Below are positions 52,419 through 62,283 of a DNA stretch of 64,000 bases, one piece after another. Positions within the stretch are counted from its first letter, which is position 1. Each line of letters opens with the position of its first letter. A program made the position numbers and the translations under genes. This stretch comes from an uncultured Carboxylicivirga sp. GTDB taxonomy: Bacteria > Bacteroidota > Bacteroidia > Bacteroidales > Marinilabiliaceae. Below the pieces are notes generated by a model, which did not search any database, was not told the origin of the DNA, and saw only the letters and a list, made by a program, of their open reading frames with translations. The DNA lies in the NCBI RefSeq assembly GCF_963668385.1, contig NZ_OY764327.1, forward strand, positions 1-64,000, written 5' to 3'.

Positions 52419-54575
52419 CTAATATTCTAAACCACCTTTAAAATCTTCACTAACATCTTTACCAGCCAAACCATCGGCTGCTCCTTTATAAGCATGCTTA
52501 CGCTCATAATTTGCATTCCATAAATTGGGTGATTCATCCGGAAGCCAATATTCATGCTCCTGAGGATGATCGGCTATTCCCCAAATAGTAATTCCGTATT
52601 GCTGAGCTGCCGGAATATATTGCTTATACATATCAATTACATAACGATACATATCTGCCTGTGCAGCCATTTGCTCATTGGTTGGATTAGCAGTTCCTAA
52701 ACGAACATCTAACTCCGATACCTTAATAAGTTTACCAGTTGCTGCAAGTTTTTCAAACATCTGGGCAATTAAATCTTTATCGGTATCGGCCGAAATATGC
52801 ATTTGTGTACCTATACCATCCACTTGTGCTCCATTCTGCTCAATGTATTCAACATAGCTGATTAATCCATCCAGCTTAGTCATGTTTATTTCCAGATTAT
52901 AATCGTTGATAAACAAGATATCGGTTGCATTACCATACTGACGAGCCAGATTAAAGGCTGTAACTGCATAATCTTTGCCCAAATACTTTTGCCAGTAAAA
53001 CTCATCGTCAGCTAAATCAGAAACATTACCATCACGAACTTCACCATTCTCGCGCATTGGTTCGTTTACCACATCCCAGGCAAAAATTTCAGTCTTATAA
53101 TGGCCTACCATTTGCGAAATCCAGTCTTCCATGGCATCACCAATAATTTGAGTCTTTTCTTCATCTGTTTTTTCAATGATGGTTGGACCAGAACCTCCAC
53201 CAGAAGAGCCATCTGTTAATACAATATCATCGAAATAATAAGTAGCTGCAGTACCTCCAAAATCGATAACAAACTTAGTGCGATCAGCTGTTGTTGGTGT
53301 CATGGTTAATGATACCTGAGACCAGGCCGCTCCAACTTCAATACCCCCAAAATAATTGGCACTGTAATCGTCGCTTTGTAATTGTATTTGAATAGATGCT
53401 GCCGAAGTAGCTTTTACCATAAAGGTACAAGTGTATTCTTTATCTTGCTCCAATGGTGCGTCGAAAGTATAAACTTGCTGTGCACTCCATAAGTCAGCAT
53501 CTGATGGATTGGTTAATACCATGCTATAACCAGTATCGCCAAATCCCTCGCCATCTGCAGAAACTTCACGGGTTGAACTATTACCCCATCCACCCCAAGG
53601 GTCGAGTGTGGCATTTTCGAAATCACCATTTGAAATGAAGTTAACAACCTCAGAAGGGGCATCCTTATCAATCAATTCAATTTTATCGATATAATATGTA
53701 CCAGAAACAGCACCAATATCAATACTTAAACCTGATTCGTAACCTGCTCCAACAAAATCATAAGTAAAATTCTGCCACGCAGCACCAGTTGTTTCATCAG
53801 CAAAATAATGGACATCGCTATAGTTACCTTCTTCAAGGTTGGTTGTCGAAAGTCTGAAGGAACCAACTCCTTCCGAACGCACATAGATGGAAATCTGATA
53901 ATTGGTACCTTCTGTTAGCACATATGGGAAAGCTGTTTGAGCCTGTGTTTTCCACTGCTCCGATGCATTATCATTGGTATTAATAATCTGAAAGGCACCT
54001 GCTCCTTCTAATGCATCCTCTACTCCCACATGAGCAAATTCGCCACTTCCCCAATACGACCAATCGTCCAGTCCTTCATTAAAATCACCATTGGTTAATA
54101 TGTTAGATCCCCCCGAACCCGGTATAACGGTTGGAGCAATCAATCCATTTAAATAACTGGCATTTTGATTAGTGTGCCACACCAAGGTATGGCCATACAC
54201 GCTTTTACCAGCTTCCTGCGACTTTGCCATAAAAGCATCGGCTGCCGTAAAATTAACTTCTCCCGTTGAGGTTACCATTGGCCCATGCTTCATGGCATAA
54301 CCAACCGTTAACTCATCAAAATTTTCGTCAGCTAGTGTACGATAAGTATCATCAGTCATATATAAATTCATACCTACTCCTACTCCAAGGGTAAAATCGG
54401 TATAGGAATTTAATTCCTCATAACGACTAATTTTTTCAGCGAGCTCCAACGGAAGCTCATCAACCGTTACATCGCCGTGCGAGGGATCTTTAGACCACTC
54501 CATAATTTGGTCATCACATGCTCCTAAAAGCAATGACGATAAGGCGATAAGTGTAAATATCTTATTGTATTTCAT
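52419..54575 (-). CDS. GH10 endo-1,4-beta-xylanase with two CBM4/9-like modules inserted in the barrel
   Basis: A 718-residue lipoprotein (Cys20, LLLGAC). The start is the ATG at 54573-54575. The barrel starts with GVGVGMNLYMTDDTY and HTLVWHTNQNASYLNG. It is then interrupted by two tandem beta-sandwich CBMs (SNILTNGDFNEGLDDWSYWG; FISNGDFENATLDPWGGWG) spanning about residues 160-460. The barrel resumes with the acid/base Glu in AWDVVNEPM near 505 and the nucleophile in KVSELDVRL near 621, ending TIWGIADHPQEHEYWLPDES. Such insertions are known from gut Bacteroidota xylanases. The gene is 51 bases downstream of the surface-binding protein gene. It should cut xylan at the cell surface. Confidence 0.92.
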   Translation of the reverse strand: MKYNKIFTLIALSSLLLGACDDQIMEWSKDPSHGDVTVDELPLELAEKISRYEELNSYTDFTLGVGVGMNLYMTDDTYRTLADENFDELTVGYAMKHGPMVTSTGEVNFTAADAFMAKSQEAGKSVYGHTLVWHTNQNASYLNGLIAPTVIPGSGGSNILTNGDFNEGLDDWSYWGSGEFAHVGVEDALEGAGAFQIINTNDNASEQWKTQAQTAFPYVLTEGTNYQISIYVRSEGVGSFRLSTTNLEEGNYSDVHYFADETTGAAWQNFTYDFVGAGYESGLSIDIGAVSGTYYIDKIELIDKDAPSEVVNFISNGDFENATLDPWGGWGNSSTREVSADGEGFGDTGYSMVLTNPSDADLWSAQQVYTFDAPLEQDKEYTCTFMVKATSAASIQIQLQSDDYSANYFGGIEVGAAWSQVSLTMTPTTADRTKFVIDFGGTAATYYFDDIVLTDGSSGGGSGPTIIEKTDEEKTQIIGDAMEDWISQMVGHYKTEIFAWDVVNEPMRENGEVRDGNVSDLADDEFYWQKYLGKDYAVTAFNLARQYGNATDILFINDYNLEINMTKLDGLISYVEYIEQNGAQVDGIGTQMHISADTDKDLIAQMFEKLAATGKLIKVSELDVRLGTANPTNEQMAAQADMYRYVIDMYKQYIPAAQQYGITIWGIADHPQEHEYWLPDESPNLWNANYERKHAYKGAADGLAGKDVSEDFKGGLEY

Positions 54576-54626
54576 TATTCTTAGTTTTGGAACCATACTT
54601 TTAATTCTTCAAATTGTATTGTTCTT

Positions 54627-56039
54627 TTATTCCTCATCAGGAAAATCGCTATACGATGGAGTATCTAATGGTACTATACGCCAGTTATCGGTATATACAT
54701 CAACAGAAGTAGCTGAAGATGTAAATTCTATTTCTTCATCAGACTTTTCTCCTGTTATTTGGCCGTAATTGAAATCTGTATTCTCGAAATAAAAACCGAA
54801 ATTTCGGTAGTTAGCATTAGCTCTTATATCCAACACATCCTGAAAAGTCCAGTCTTTCCGATCTTCCTCTTCTAAACGATCGTTATTAAATCCATAGAAT
54901 TCGGTAAATGGAATTGTTACGGTAGTCCAACCGGTTGTTTGATAAGGAATTGATTCTCCCTCAAATACCCATGGCACATAATTATAGCAGTATCCAGCCC
55001 ATTCGCCTCCGTTAAAGCCATTAACCAAACATACTTTTAAATATCCTGTTGATTCCCATGCTACCGGTACGTAAACATCAAACTGAACAGCAACTTCACT
55101 AAGAGGAGTGCTAACAGGAATATACGGAGTTAACTGTCCAAGCCAGTCATCCACATCATTACCTGCCGTCCACACTTCAGAACAACGAGTGGAAGCAGCA
55201 GCAAAACTTGCCAAACGTGCAGGACGGTGAGGAACATAAATACCTTGCGAAATATTTTCAGTACCAATGGTTGATGATTCTAAATCTTCATCATTAATCA
55301 TACTACCATCTTCACTCCAACTCCAAAAACCTTGTGAACCACTTCCGTCAAAATCAAGAATAACACATGGTTTACGATTGAAATAAGCGGGTGAATAAGC
55401 TCCTCCATTGGCACAATCGATAAAGATTGAACCTCCTTCAGCAGACACACCTTCGGGCATTGCTACCGTAAAAAACTCACCTTCTTCATCTGATGTTATA
55501 CCGGTTGTTACTTCCACATCGCCCGGAAATACCACTCTATCCACTTCCAACAAACCGGTTCCATAAACAGTAATCATCTCACCAACTAAAGGAAGAGTAT
55601 GCGATATATTAGTAATGGTTGGAGCGGCTGCTCGTATCTCAAAATCAATTTTTGCCTCACTTCCATCGTTTGCTAACCGAATGGTATTTCTAACTTCAGG
55701 ATCAGCTTCAATAATAGGTGTCTCTCGCGAAACAGCCACCAACATTGAATTATCCGAAACCATTACCGGATTAAAATACATGGATGCACCATTGATATAC
55801 ACTCGTTTTAAATCGGTAAAACCCGATCCTTCAATACGAATTAACTGACCCAAGCGAGCAAATTCTACTTCACGGTCGGGTACCGACGACGTAGCATCCT
55901 GCAAGTACACTTTACTAATGGTTATCGGACCACTATAGGTTGAATCGTCTTCGCAAGAAGTGAATAACAGCATAAGCGTCATCACACCCATAAAAGCTAA
56001 AGACATCCAACGATTTATATATTTTCTTTTATTCTTCAT
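54627..56039 (-). CDS. Surface glycan-binding lipoprotein with IPT/TIG domains
   Basis: A 470-residue lipoprotein (Cys29, LLFTSCEDD). Two IPT/TIG Ig-like domains (EFARLGQLIRIEGSGFTDLK; VGEMITVYGTGLLEVDRVVF) are followed by a jelly-roll glycan-binding domain at about residues 225-470 with many aromatic residues (GSQGFWSWSEDG; GFNGGEWAGYCYNYVPW). It is the usual third gene of a susCD locus and captures xylan at the surface. The gene is 29 bases downstream of susD. Confidence 0.87.
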   Translation of the reverse strand: MKNKRKYINRWMSLAFMGVMTLMLLFTSCEDDSTYSGPITISKVYLQDATSSVPDREVEFARLGQLIRIEGSGFTDLKRVYINGASMYFNPVMVSDNSMLVAVSRETPIIEADPEVRNTIRLANDGSEAKIDFEIRAAAPTITNISHTLPLVGEMITVYGTGLLEVDRVVFPGDVEVTTGITSDEEGEFFTVAMPEGVSAEGGSIFIDCANGGAYSPAYFNRKPCVILDFDGSGSQGFWSWSEDGSMINDEDLESSTIGTENISQGIYVPHRPARLASFAAASTRCSEVWTAGNDVDDWLGQLTPYIPVSTPLSEVAVQFDVYVPVAWESTGYLKVCLVNGFNGGEWAGYCYNYVPWVFEGESIPYQTTGWTTVTIPFTEFYGFNNDRLEEEDRKDWTFQDVLDIRANANYRNFGFYFENTDFNYGQITGEKSDEEIEFTSSATSVDVYTDNWRIVPLDTPSYSDFPDEE

Positions 56040-56068
56040 GTCAAATGATATTTTACGATTGTAACAAC

Positions 56069-57700
56069 TTAGAATAAGTCTGTAATTCGATCTTCGGTAA
56101 ACTCATATGGAACAGGATCAGCCTTCAATAAAGGATTCTGAACCACTTCCGACTCAGGATAAGGAAGCAAAAAGATGCTTTCATCGATATTACCAATTGA
56201 TCGTGAACTTCTGTCGCGTTCGGTATCTTCAGTTGCAGTATTGGTTTCAGTATCGTACGTAATAGGAATGATGGTTCCCCTATCCTGACCGATGATGTAA
56301 TTAATCACTTCTTGTTGTTGATAATACGCACGACGAACCAAATCGTACCAATACTGACCTTCCATACACAATTCAACCCTACGTTCGTGAATAATATCCT
56401 GATATGTAATGGAACTTTTAGAGTCAACTCCAGCTCTGGTACGAAGCTCATTGAAATACATTAAAGCGGTTGCATCATCGGTACTACTATTATTACCCAA
56501 AACTGCTTCTGCATAATTCAAATAAACCTCAGCCAAGCGCATCATATAGGTATTAAGAGCCGAGTTCATACGTGAGACATTCGAATTGTCTTTGTTAGAA
56601 CCAACCACACCTTTTTTTACGTTACAAGCCTGATCGGTTTTATCGTAGGTATAACCACCATTGGCCACATTAATTTCAGGATAGAAATCATCGTAGCCCA
56701 TCCAGGTTGCTTTACGGCGAATATCAGTGGTTTCGTATTCCATCAATATATCGTACGAAGCTCTAGTCCAATAGCCCCAGGCTGCATCATCACCGGTTAT
56801 TTCCGATCCTGCAGCAAAATAGGCCTGTTGAGTATTATTATATCCATAATCGCCATTAGGAACCCATTGCAATGCAAACATCGATTCTGAATTATTGTTA
56901 TTCTCAATGGTAAAGAGATCGGCATAATCTTCCATTAACTCATACGGACCTTCTTCAATTACCTTCATAGCAGCTTTTTTAGCTAGTTCCAGATAATCAG
57001 CATCGCGTGTTCCACTGTTTGGATTATCGCTATAGCCGGCATACGAAAGATAAATACGTGATAACATTCCGTATGCACTGTAAGAAGTCAATCGACCTGC
57101 CTGCCCAGATGTTGATGGAAGATATTTAGCTGCATATTCCATATCGCGCATCACAAATTCATACACATCATCCAAAGAATTAGTATTAACAACCGGGTTA
57201 GAAACCAATTCATCAGGATTTTCGCAAATAATTACGTTACCCCATAATGAAGCCAGATACCAATACGCTGTACCACGCATAAAACGAGCTTCGGCAATAT
57301 ATTGTGCTTTTAACTCTTCATCAACACTGCTTCCAGTAATTCCAATAATTACCTTATTTGATTGTTGAATTACATTATAAAACGACTGCCAGGCAGACAC
57401 CAACGGACCTGTTAAGCCGGTTTCTGTCAAATCCGAAAATGGATAAATATAATCAGAATAAGGTGCATACAGATTGTACGAACGACCGTCACCTAATCCG
57501 TAGTAAAACTTATCGTTAAAGTCGAACCAGACAATATTATACAAAGCTGCTGTTGCTGCTTTAAAGTCATCTTCAGTCTGATAAAAATTCTCCTGTGTAA
57601 TTAAATCATTGGGTTGAACTTCCAGAAAATCGTCACAACTTGTTACTCCCAACGAAAACATTACCAGCAGAAGTGAATATATGATATTATTTCTTTTCAT
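56069..57700 (-). CDS. susD: SusD/RagB-family outer-membrane glycan-binding protein
   Basis: A 543-residue lipoprotein (Cys22, LGVTSCDDFL). It forms the lid of the SusC pore and binds the glycan. It has the SusD features: FLEVQPNDLITQENFYQTED at the start, TPR-like helices (AEARFMRGTAYWYLASLWGN; YLNYAEAVL) and the C-terminal IIHERRVELCMEGQYWYDLV. It is 19 bases downstream of susC. Confidence 0.94.
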   Translation of the reverse strand: MKRNNIIYSLLLVMFSLGVTSCDDFLEVQPNDLITQENFYQTEDDFKAATAALYNIVWFDFNDKFYYGLGDGRSYNLYAPYSDYIYPFSDLTETGLTGPLVSAWQSFYNVIQQSNKVIIGITGSSVDEELKAQYIAEARFMRGTAYWYLASLWGNVIICENPDELVSNPVVNTNSLDDVYEFVMRDMEYAAKYLPSTSGQAGRLTSYSAYGMLSRIYLSYAGYSDNPNSGTRDADYLELAKKAAMKVIEEGPYELMEDYADLFTIENNNNSESMFALQWVPNGDYGYNNTQQAYFAAGSEITGDDAAWGYWTRASYDILMEYETTDIRRKATWMGYDDFYPEINVANGGYTYDKTDQACNVKKGVVGSNKDNSNVSRMNSALNTYMMRLAEVYLNYAEAVLGNNSSTDDATALMYFNELRTRAGVDSKSSITYQDIIHERRVELCMEGQYWYDLVRRAYYQQQEVINYIIGQDRGTIIPITYDTETNTATEDTERDRSSRSIGNIDESIFLLPYPESEVVQNPLLKADPVPYEFTEDRITDLF

Positions 57701-57719
57701 AATCTTATCTTATTTTCCG

Positions 57720-60700
57720 TTAGAATGTTACATTAACTCCAAAAGTGTAAATACGAGGTGAAGGATAGCGTGCATTATCAATACCTGTTAACAATGCATT
57801 TTGATCCATCGATCCAATTTCAGGATCGTATCCTGAGTATTTCGAGAAAGTATAAAGGTTTTGAAGGTTAGTGTAAACTTTCAGGTTCTCAACACCAAAT
57901 TTCGAAATCCAACGGCGGGGAAGATTATAAGCGAATGATATGTTCTGAATTCGCAAATAAGAACCGTCTTCTACAAACTTATCGCTATACCTGTAATTGG
58001 AAGTTGATGATGCCGATGATGCTCCGATACGAGGCATATAAGGATCGCCACCAACAATATGAACGTTTCTGTAGTCGTTAGGTCCATTTGGATCAATCAA
58101 TTCTAATTGAGCATATCCCAACGCATCTTTCAACAGATTGGTATTTTCTCTAGGATTTTCTAACCAACGACGCTGATAATTGACCACCTCATTTCCATAT
58201 GATCCGGTTAAGAAAACATTTAAATCAAAACCTTTATAGCTAAAGGTATTACCTATACCAAAAATAAATTTAGGCTCTGGATTACCAATATATGTACGAT
58301 CTTCTTCGTTGATAACTCCGTCTTTATTAATGTCTTCAAAGATGTAATCGCCAATCCATACACTGTTTTCGCCAATCTCCATATCTTCAGGCAAAGCTGT
58401 TGGAACAATGTTGCCATTGGCATCTTTATAATAGAAATCGGTAGCAGATTCGAAACGACCAGTCACTTTATAACCATAGAACTGGCCAATAGGTTGATCA
58501 ACAGCAGTTCGGGTAACAATAGTCGTTTCCGAACCTTGACTTAAGGTTTGATCAATAATACTACTTTCGGTGTTTAGCGATAATACTTTATTGCGGTTCA
58601 TCGAATACACAAAATTTGATCGCCACATAAAACCTCCTTTATCAATATTTACAGTATTCAATGTTAATTCAATCCCTTTATTTTCAAGCGAACCTATATT
58701 CACCCAAGGTGCAGAGGTTGATCCCTGACCTGACGTTCCCACATAAGCAGGTAAAGGAAGCATAAGCAATAAATTCTCTGTTTTCTTATAATAAACATCA
58801 CCTATAAACTCTATGCGATTCTGAAATAAGTTAATATCAATACCAGCATTGCTCGAGTAGGTTGTTTCCCATTCTAAGTCGGGGTTAGCAGTATTTAAAG
58901 CTCGTAATGAAGTTCCCCAGTTGGCGGTAGCTCCCGATGTATATGTTGATGTATAAGCATAAGCTGTACCCGGTATATTTTCGTTACCAACTGTACCCCA
59001 ACCTAAGCGAAGTTTTAAATTATTGATTACAGGATTATCTTCTAAGAAACTTTCGTTTGAAACTTTCCATGCAAAGGCTGCAGACGGGAAAAATCCCCAT
59101 CTATTATCTTCATGAAATTTGGATGATCCATCATAACGAAGAGTAGATGTAAGCAAGTATTTATCGTTAAACGAATAGAACAAACGGCCAAAATAAGAAC
59201 TAAGCGATGATGTATTACTACTGTTATTATTACGGGCAGTTGTTGCATCACCCATATTTAAATCGGTTGAACTGTTGGTTAGATAACCAGAACGGTATCC
59301 ATAGAGGTATTCCCAATGTGATTCCTGCATTTCCTGCCCCAGCATCACATTTAAATTATGTATTCCAAACTCCTTGTTATAAGTTAGGATATTTCTCCAT
59401 GTCCAAAATTTATTATATGATTTAGAACGTGATCCTTCACGCACATCGTTAGAAATAGCACCAAAATTATACGACGGATTAAAAGTGTATGTATTACCAA
59501 CACCATAATCAAACGCATATTCTGTTTTGAATTTTAAACCCGAGATGATCTCTGCTTCAGCATAAGTGTTAGCACGGATATTCATATTCTCATTCCGATT
59601 ATCCTTTATCATAGCCAATCCAACTGGATTATTCTGAACATACTCATCTGTATCTGGTCCATCAAATGTTCCATCGGCATTTCGAACCGCAACATTAGGC
59701 GTTTGTTTTAAAGCTGTAATAATCAAATTATCATCCGAAACAGTAGTATTTTGTTTTGAATTACTAAAAGCAAAGTTAATTCCCATTTTCAGGAAGCTTT
59801 TTACCTGAGAATCAAATGTTCCTCTCAGATTTAAACGTTCAAAACCTGAACCAATAGCAATACCATCCTGATCGAGATATCCAACACCCATTGCATAGGT
59901 ATTATTATCAGTTCCTCCTGAAACAGATAGGTTATGACTTTGCATCATGGCTTGGGTAAACATTTCATCCTGCCAATCAGTTCCTTCTCCTAATAAATCA
60001 GGACGTACAAAATTATTATCCGATTGAACAATACCCATTTCGGCACGGGTATTCTTATGAATTGCATATTCCTGCAAGTTCAATAATTCTAATTTCTTTG
60101 GCATTTCCTGCCAGCCCATATAACCATCATAGTTAATGCGGGCATCTCCTTTTTCCCCTTTTCGTGTAGTAATAATGATAACTCCGTTGGCTGCTCGCGA
60201 ACCATAAATAGCTGTAGCGGAAGCGTCTTTTAAAATATCCATTGATACAATATCGGCGGGATTAATAGAGGATAATGCGTTGGAACCACTGGATCCTGTA
60301 TTACCATCAATAATAACTCCATCGATTACAATGATAGGTTCGTTAGAACCATTTAAAGAGCTGATACCTCTAATACGAATAGATGATCCGCCACCTGGTT
60401 CACCACTATTTTGTTGAACCTGAACACCGGCAGCACGACCTTGTAATACTTGTTCTGCCGACGTGGTTACCGTTTTTTCAATGGCATCACTGGCCACAGA
60501 TACTACAGAACCAGTCAGGTCGGTACGTTTCATTTGGCCATAACCAACAACAACGACTTCGGATAATTTGGCCATATCATCCTGAAGAGTAATATTAACC
60601 TCTTTTTGATCTGTAATGGTAATTGTTTGTGTTACAAAACCAATAAAATTAAACGTTATCTGACTCCCCGAAGGAACAGTAAGTCGATAATTTCCTTCAA

Positions 60701-60884
60701 AATCCGTTATTGTTCCCTGTGATGTGCCTACTATTACAATATTAACACCTGGTAATGGCTCCCCACCGGAATCCGTTACTTTACCTTTTATTGTAATGTT
60801 TTGTGCCCAAGTTGCCAGAGGCACTGAAATTAAGAGAAAAAGCATCCAAAGAAACCTTTTCCTTTGTCCATAGATTATTTTCAT
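57720..60884 (-). CDS. susC: SusC/RagA TonB-dependent glycan transporter
   Basis: A 1054-residue outer-membrane pore. After the signal peptide comes a carboxypeptidase-like regulatory domain at residues 29-112 (NITIKGKVTDSGGEPLPGVN), then LSEVVVVGYGQMKRTDLTGS as the start of the plug with the TonB contact. The plug has GRAAGVQVQQNSGEPGGGSS and RIRGISSLNGSNEPIIVIDG. The rest is a 22-strand barrel ending YTFGVNVTF. It imports xylan oligosaccharides together with SusD. There is no HTCS or sigma/anti-sigma gene beside it, so control is probably by a distant regulator or the Nudix-type protein. Confidence 0.95.
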   Translation of the reverse strand: MKIIYGQRKRFLWMLFLLISVPLATWAQNITIKGKVTDSGGEPLPGVNIVIVGTSQGTITDFEGNYRLTVPSGSQITFNFIGFVTQTITITDQKEVNITLQDDMAKLSEVVVVGYGQMKRTDLTGSVVSVASDAIEKTVTTSAEQVLQGRAAGVQVQQNSGEPGGGSSIRIRGISSLNGSNEPIIVIDGVIIDGNTGSSGSNALSSINPADIVSMDILKDASATAIYGSRAANGVIIITTRKGEKGDARINYDGYMGWQEMPKKLELLNLQEYAIHKNTRAEMGIVQSDNNFVRPDLLGEGTDWQDEMFTQAMMQSHNLSVSGGTDNNTYAMGVGYLDQDGIAIGSGFERLNLRGTFDSQVKSFLKMGINFAFSNSKQNTTVSDDNLIITALKQTPNVAVRNADGTFDGPDTDEYVQNNPVGLAMIKDNRNENMNIRANTYAEAEIISGLKFKTEYAFDYGVGNTYTFNPSYNFGAISNDVREGSRSKSYNKFWTWRNILTYNKEFGIHNLNVMLGQEMQESHWEYLYGYRSGYLTNSSTDLNMGDATTARNNNSSNTSSLSSYFGRLFYSFNDKYLLTSTLRYDGSSKFHEDNRWGFFPSAAFAWKVSNESFLEDNPVINNLKLRLGWGTVGNENIPGTAYAYTSTYTSGATANWGTSLRALNTANPDLEWETTYSSNAGIDINLFQNRIEFIGDVYYKKTENLLLMLPLPAYVGTSGQGSTSAPWVNIGSLENKGIELTLNTVNIDKGGFMWRSNFVYSMNRNKVLSLNTESSIIDQTLSQGSETTIVTRTAVDQPIGQFYGYKVTGRFESATDFYYKDANGNIVPTALPEDMEIGENSVWIGDYIFEDINKDGVINEEDRTYIGNPEPKFIFGIGNTFSYKGFDLNVFLTGSYGNEVVNYQRRWLENPRENTNLLKDALGYAQLELIDPNGPNDYRNVHIVGGDPYMPRIGASSASSTSNYRYSDKFVEDGSYLRIQNISFAYNLPRRWISKFGVENLKVYTNLQNLYTFSKYSGYDPEIGSMDQNALLTGIDNARYPSPRIYTFGVNVTF

Positions 60885-60943
60885 AAATATTTAGATTTAA
60901 ACTGATTAATCAAACACATCGGAACAATTCCATTTTTAAGAGC

Positions 60944-60984
60944 ATAAAAAAAGAGTTACTGATATGGTTTGATCAGCAACTCTT
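60944..60984 (-). terminator. Terminator of the small type IX protein gene
   Basis: AAGAGTT (60951-60957) pairs with AACTCTT (60978-60984), with further pairing CTGAT/ATCAG inside. A run of seven T follows on the minus strand. Confidence 0.75.
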
Positions 60985-60994
60985 ATTTAACAAG

Positions 60995-62005
60995 TTAGTT
61001 TTTAATAAACTTAACGGTACTATTAGAGGTTTTTATGAAATATATTCCTTTAGCTAAATCAGCAACTCCAACCTGAGTTAAAGAATTTGTAATTGTTTTG
61101 GTTTTAATTAATGAACCTGATGCACTGTAAATCATAACAGTTTCGCCTAAATCGGCTCCTTCGATGGTTAACATATCCTGAACAGGATTGGGATACAGAT
61201 TTAACTCCTCAATTTTTTTATTTTCAATGCCCGTTGCAGCAGATATAGTAATATCATATTTGGTACTAATGCCTAACCATGCCCAATTTTCTCCTGATAC
61301 TCCAACCTCAATTACATACCTTTGTCCGTCCTCTAATTCGCTGGATAACTTAAAATCAGCTGGTATCGACAATTCATAAGAATCATCTATATATCCCTCA
61401 AGTGGTTGTCCATCAAAATTTTCTACCCAATGTCCTATTTCATCACTCACATAGGTGTCACCATTGTAAACTGATAAGGCAACTTTTAAGCAAAATTTAG
61501 CATCACTTTCAACTCTGTATCTATAGTTTAATGTTGCCGCCTCTCCTGGTGCAATAGATGCGGGTGGTGTAGATGTTAACTCAGCCCAGGTATACGGAGT
61601 TGTGGTTTCTGCTACCGATAATATATTTCCATCAAAGGTTCCTACTGAATAATCATCGAATTCGAGAACTAATAAATAATTAATATTTTCATCTAAATCA
61701 TCTGAATTTAAACGTGGAGGAATGTTAATTGAGATTGTGGCTTCAGCATCTGTTCCAGCAGTAATAGTTACTTCGTTATTAATCCAGGCCCATTGCTTGG
61801 ACCAATCTACTGTAACACCATCACTTGTAGAAGAATAAATAGAATAAATTAGTCCTCGATCTGTATCGGAAGTATACTGTATTCCAACACTAAGACTTTC
61901 ACCTGCAGTTCCATCCGGAATATTGGTTACTGTAAGATAGTTATCTGCAAAGGTGTTAGCAGAACAAAAAACTGCTAAAACAACAATTAGTAGATTTCTT
62001 TTCAT
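60995..62005 (-). CDS. Secreted protein with type IX sorting domain, unknown function
   Basis: A 336-residue protein. The signal peptide (MKRNLLIVVLAVFCSANTFA) is followed by two Ig-like beta-sandwich parts (LTVTNIPDGTAGESLSVGIQ; ASIAPGEAATLNYRYRVESD). The C-terminal type IX sorting domain is complete (LNLYPNPVQDMLTIEGADLG, KGIYFIKTSN, ending VKFIKN). No catalytic motif is seen. It lies 110 bases upstream of susC in the same direction but has its own terminator. It may bind glycan at the cell surface. Confidence 0.8.
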   Translation of the reverse strand: MKRNLLIVVLAVFCSANTFADNYLTVTNIPDGTAGESLSVGIQYTSDTDRGLIYSIYSSTSDGVTVDWSKQWAWINNEVTITAGTDAEATISINIPPRLNSDDLDENINYLLVLEFDDYSVGTFDGNILSVAETTTPYTWAELTSTPPASIAPGEAATLNYRYRVESDAKFCLKVALSVYNGDTYVSDEIGHWVENFDGQPLEGYIDDSYELSIPADFKLSSELEDGQRYVIEVGVSGENWAWLGISTKYDITISAATGIENKKIEELNLYPNPVQDMLTIEGADLGETVMIYSASGSLIKTKTITNSLTQVGVADLAKGIYFIKTSNSTVKFIKN

Positions 62006-62283
62006 AAAAATAGATTTTAGGATTTAAATAATAAAGCTGATTTAGTGGCAAACGAGTTACCATCAACGATCCTAAAGTACTATATGTATGTTTTTTACAT
62101 TTTTCTATTCGTTACAATAGTTTTAACAATGGTAACAATTAACAAAATATACATATTCAATTATCATTTTGATACGAGAAGAAAAAAACATGTAACAAAC
62201 AGTAAAATATCATAGATTGAAAGCACTAAAAAAGCCGATAGAAAATTTCTACCGGCTCAATATTTAATGACCTATTATTATTT
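62006..62283. other. Intergenic region with the alcohol dehydrogenase terminator
   Basis: These 278 bases hold the promoter side of the small type IX gene and, at 62230-62258, the terminator hairpin of the alcohol dehydrogenase gene. There AGCCGATAGAAA pairs with TTTCTACCGGCT, and T6 follows on the minus strand. No gene is seen. Confidence 0.5.
62230..62258 (-). terminator. Terminator of the alcohol dehydrogenase gene
   Basis: On the minus strand AGCCGGTAGAAA and TTTCTATCGGCT form a 12-bp stem with one G-U pair, followed by TTTTTT. Confidence 0.85.
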
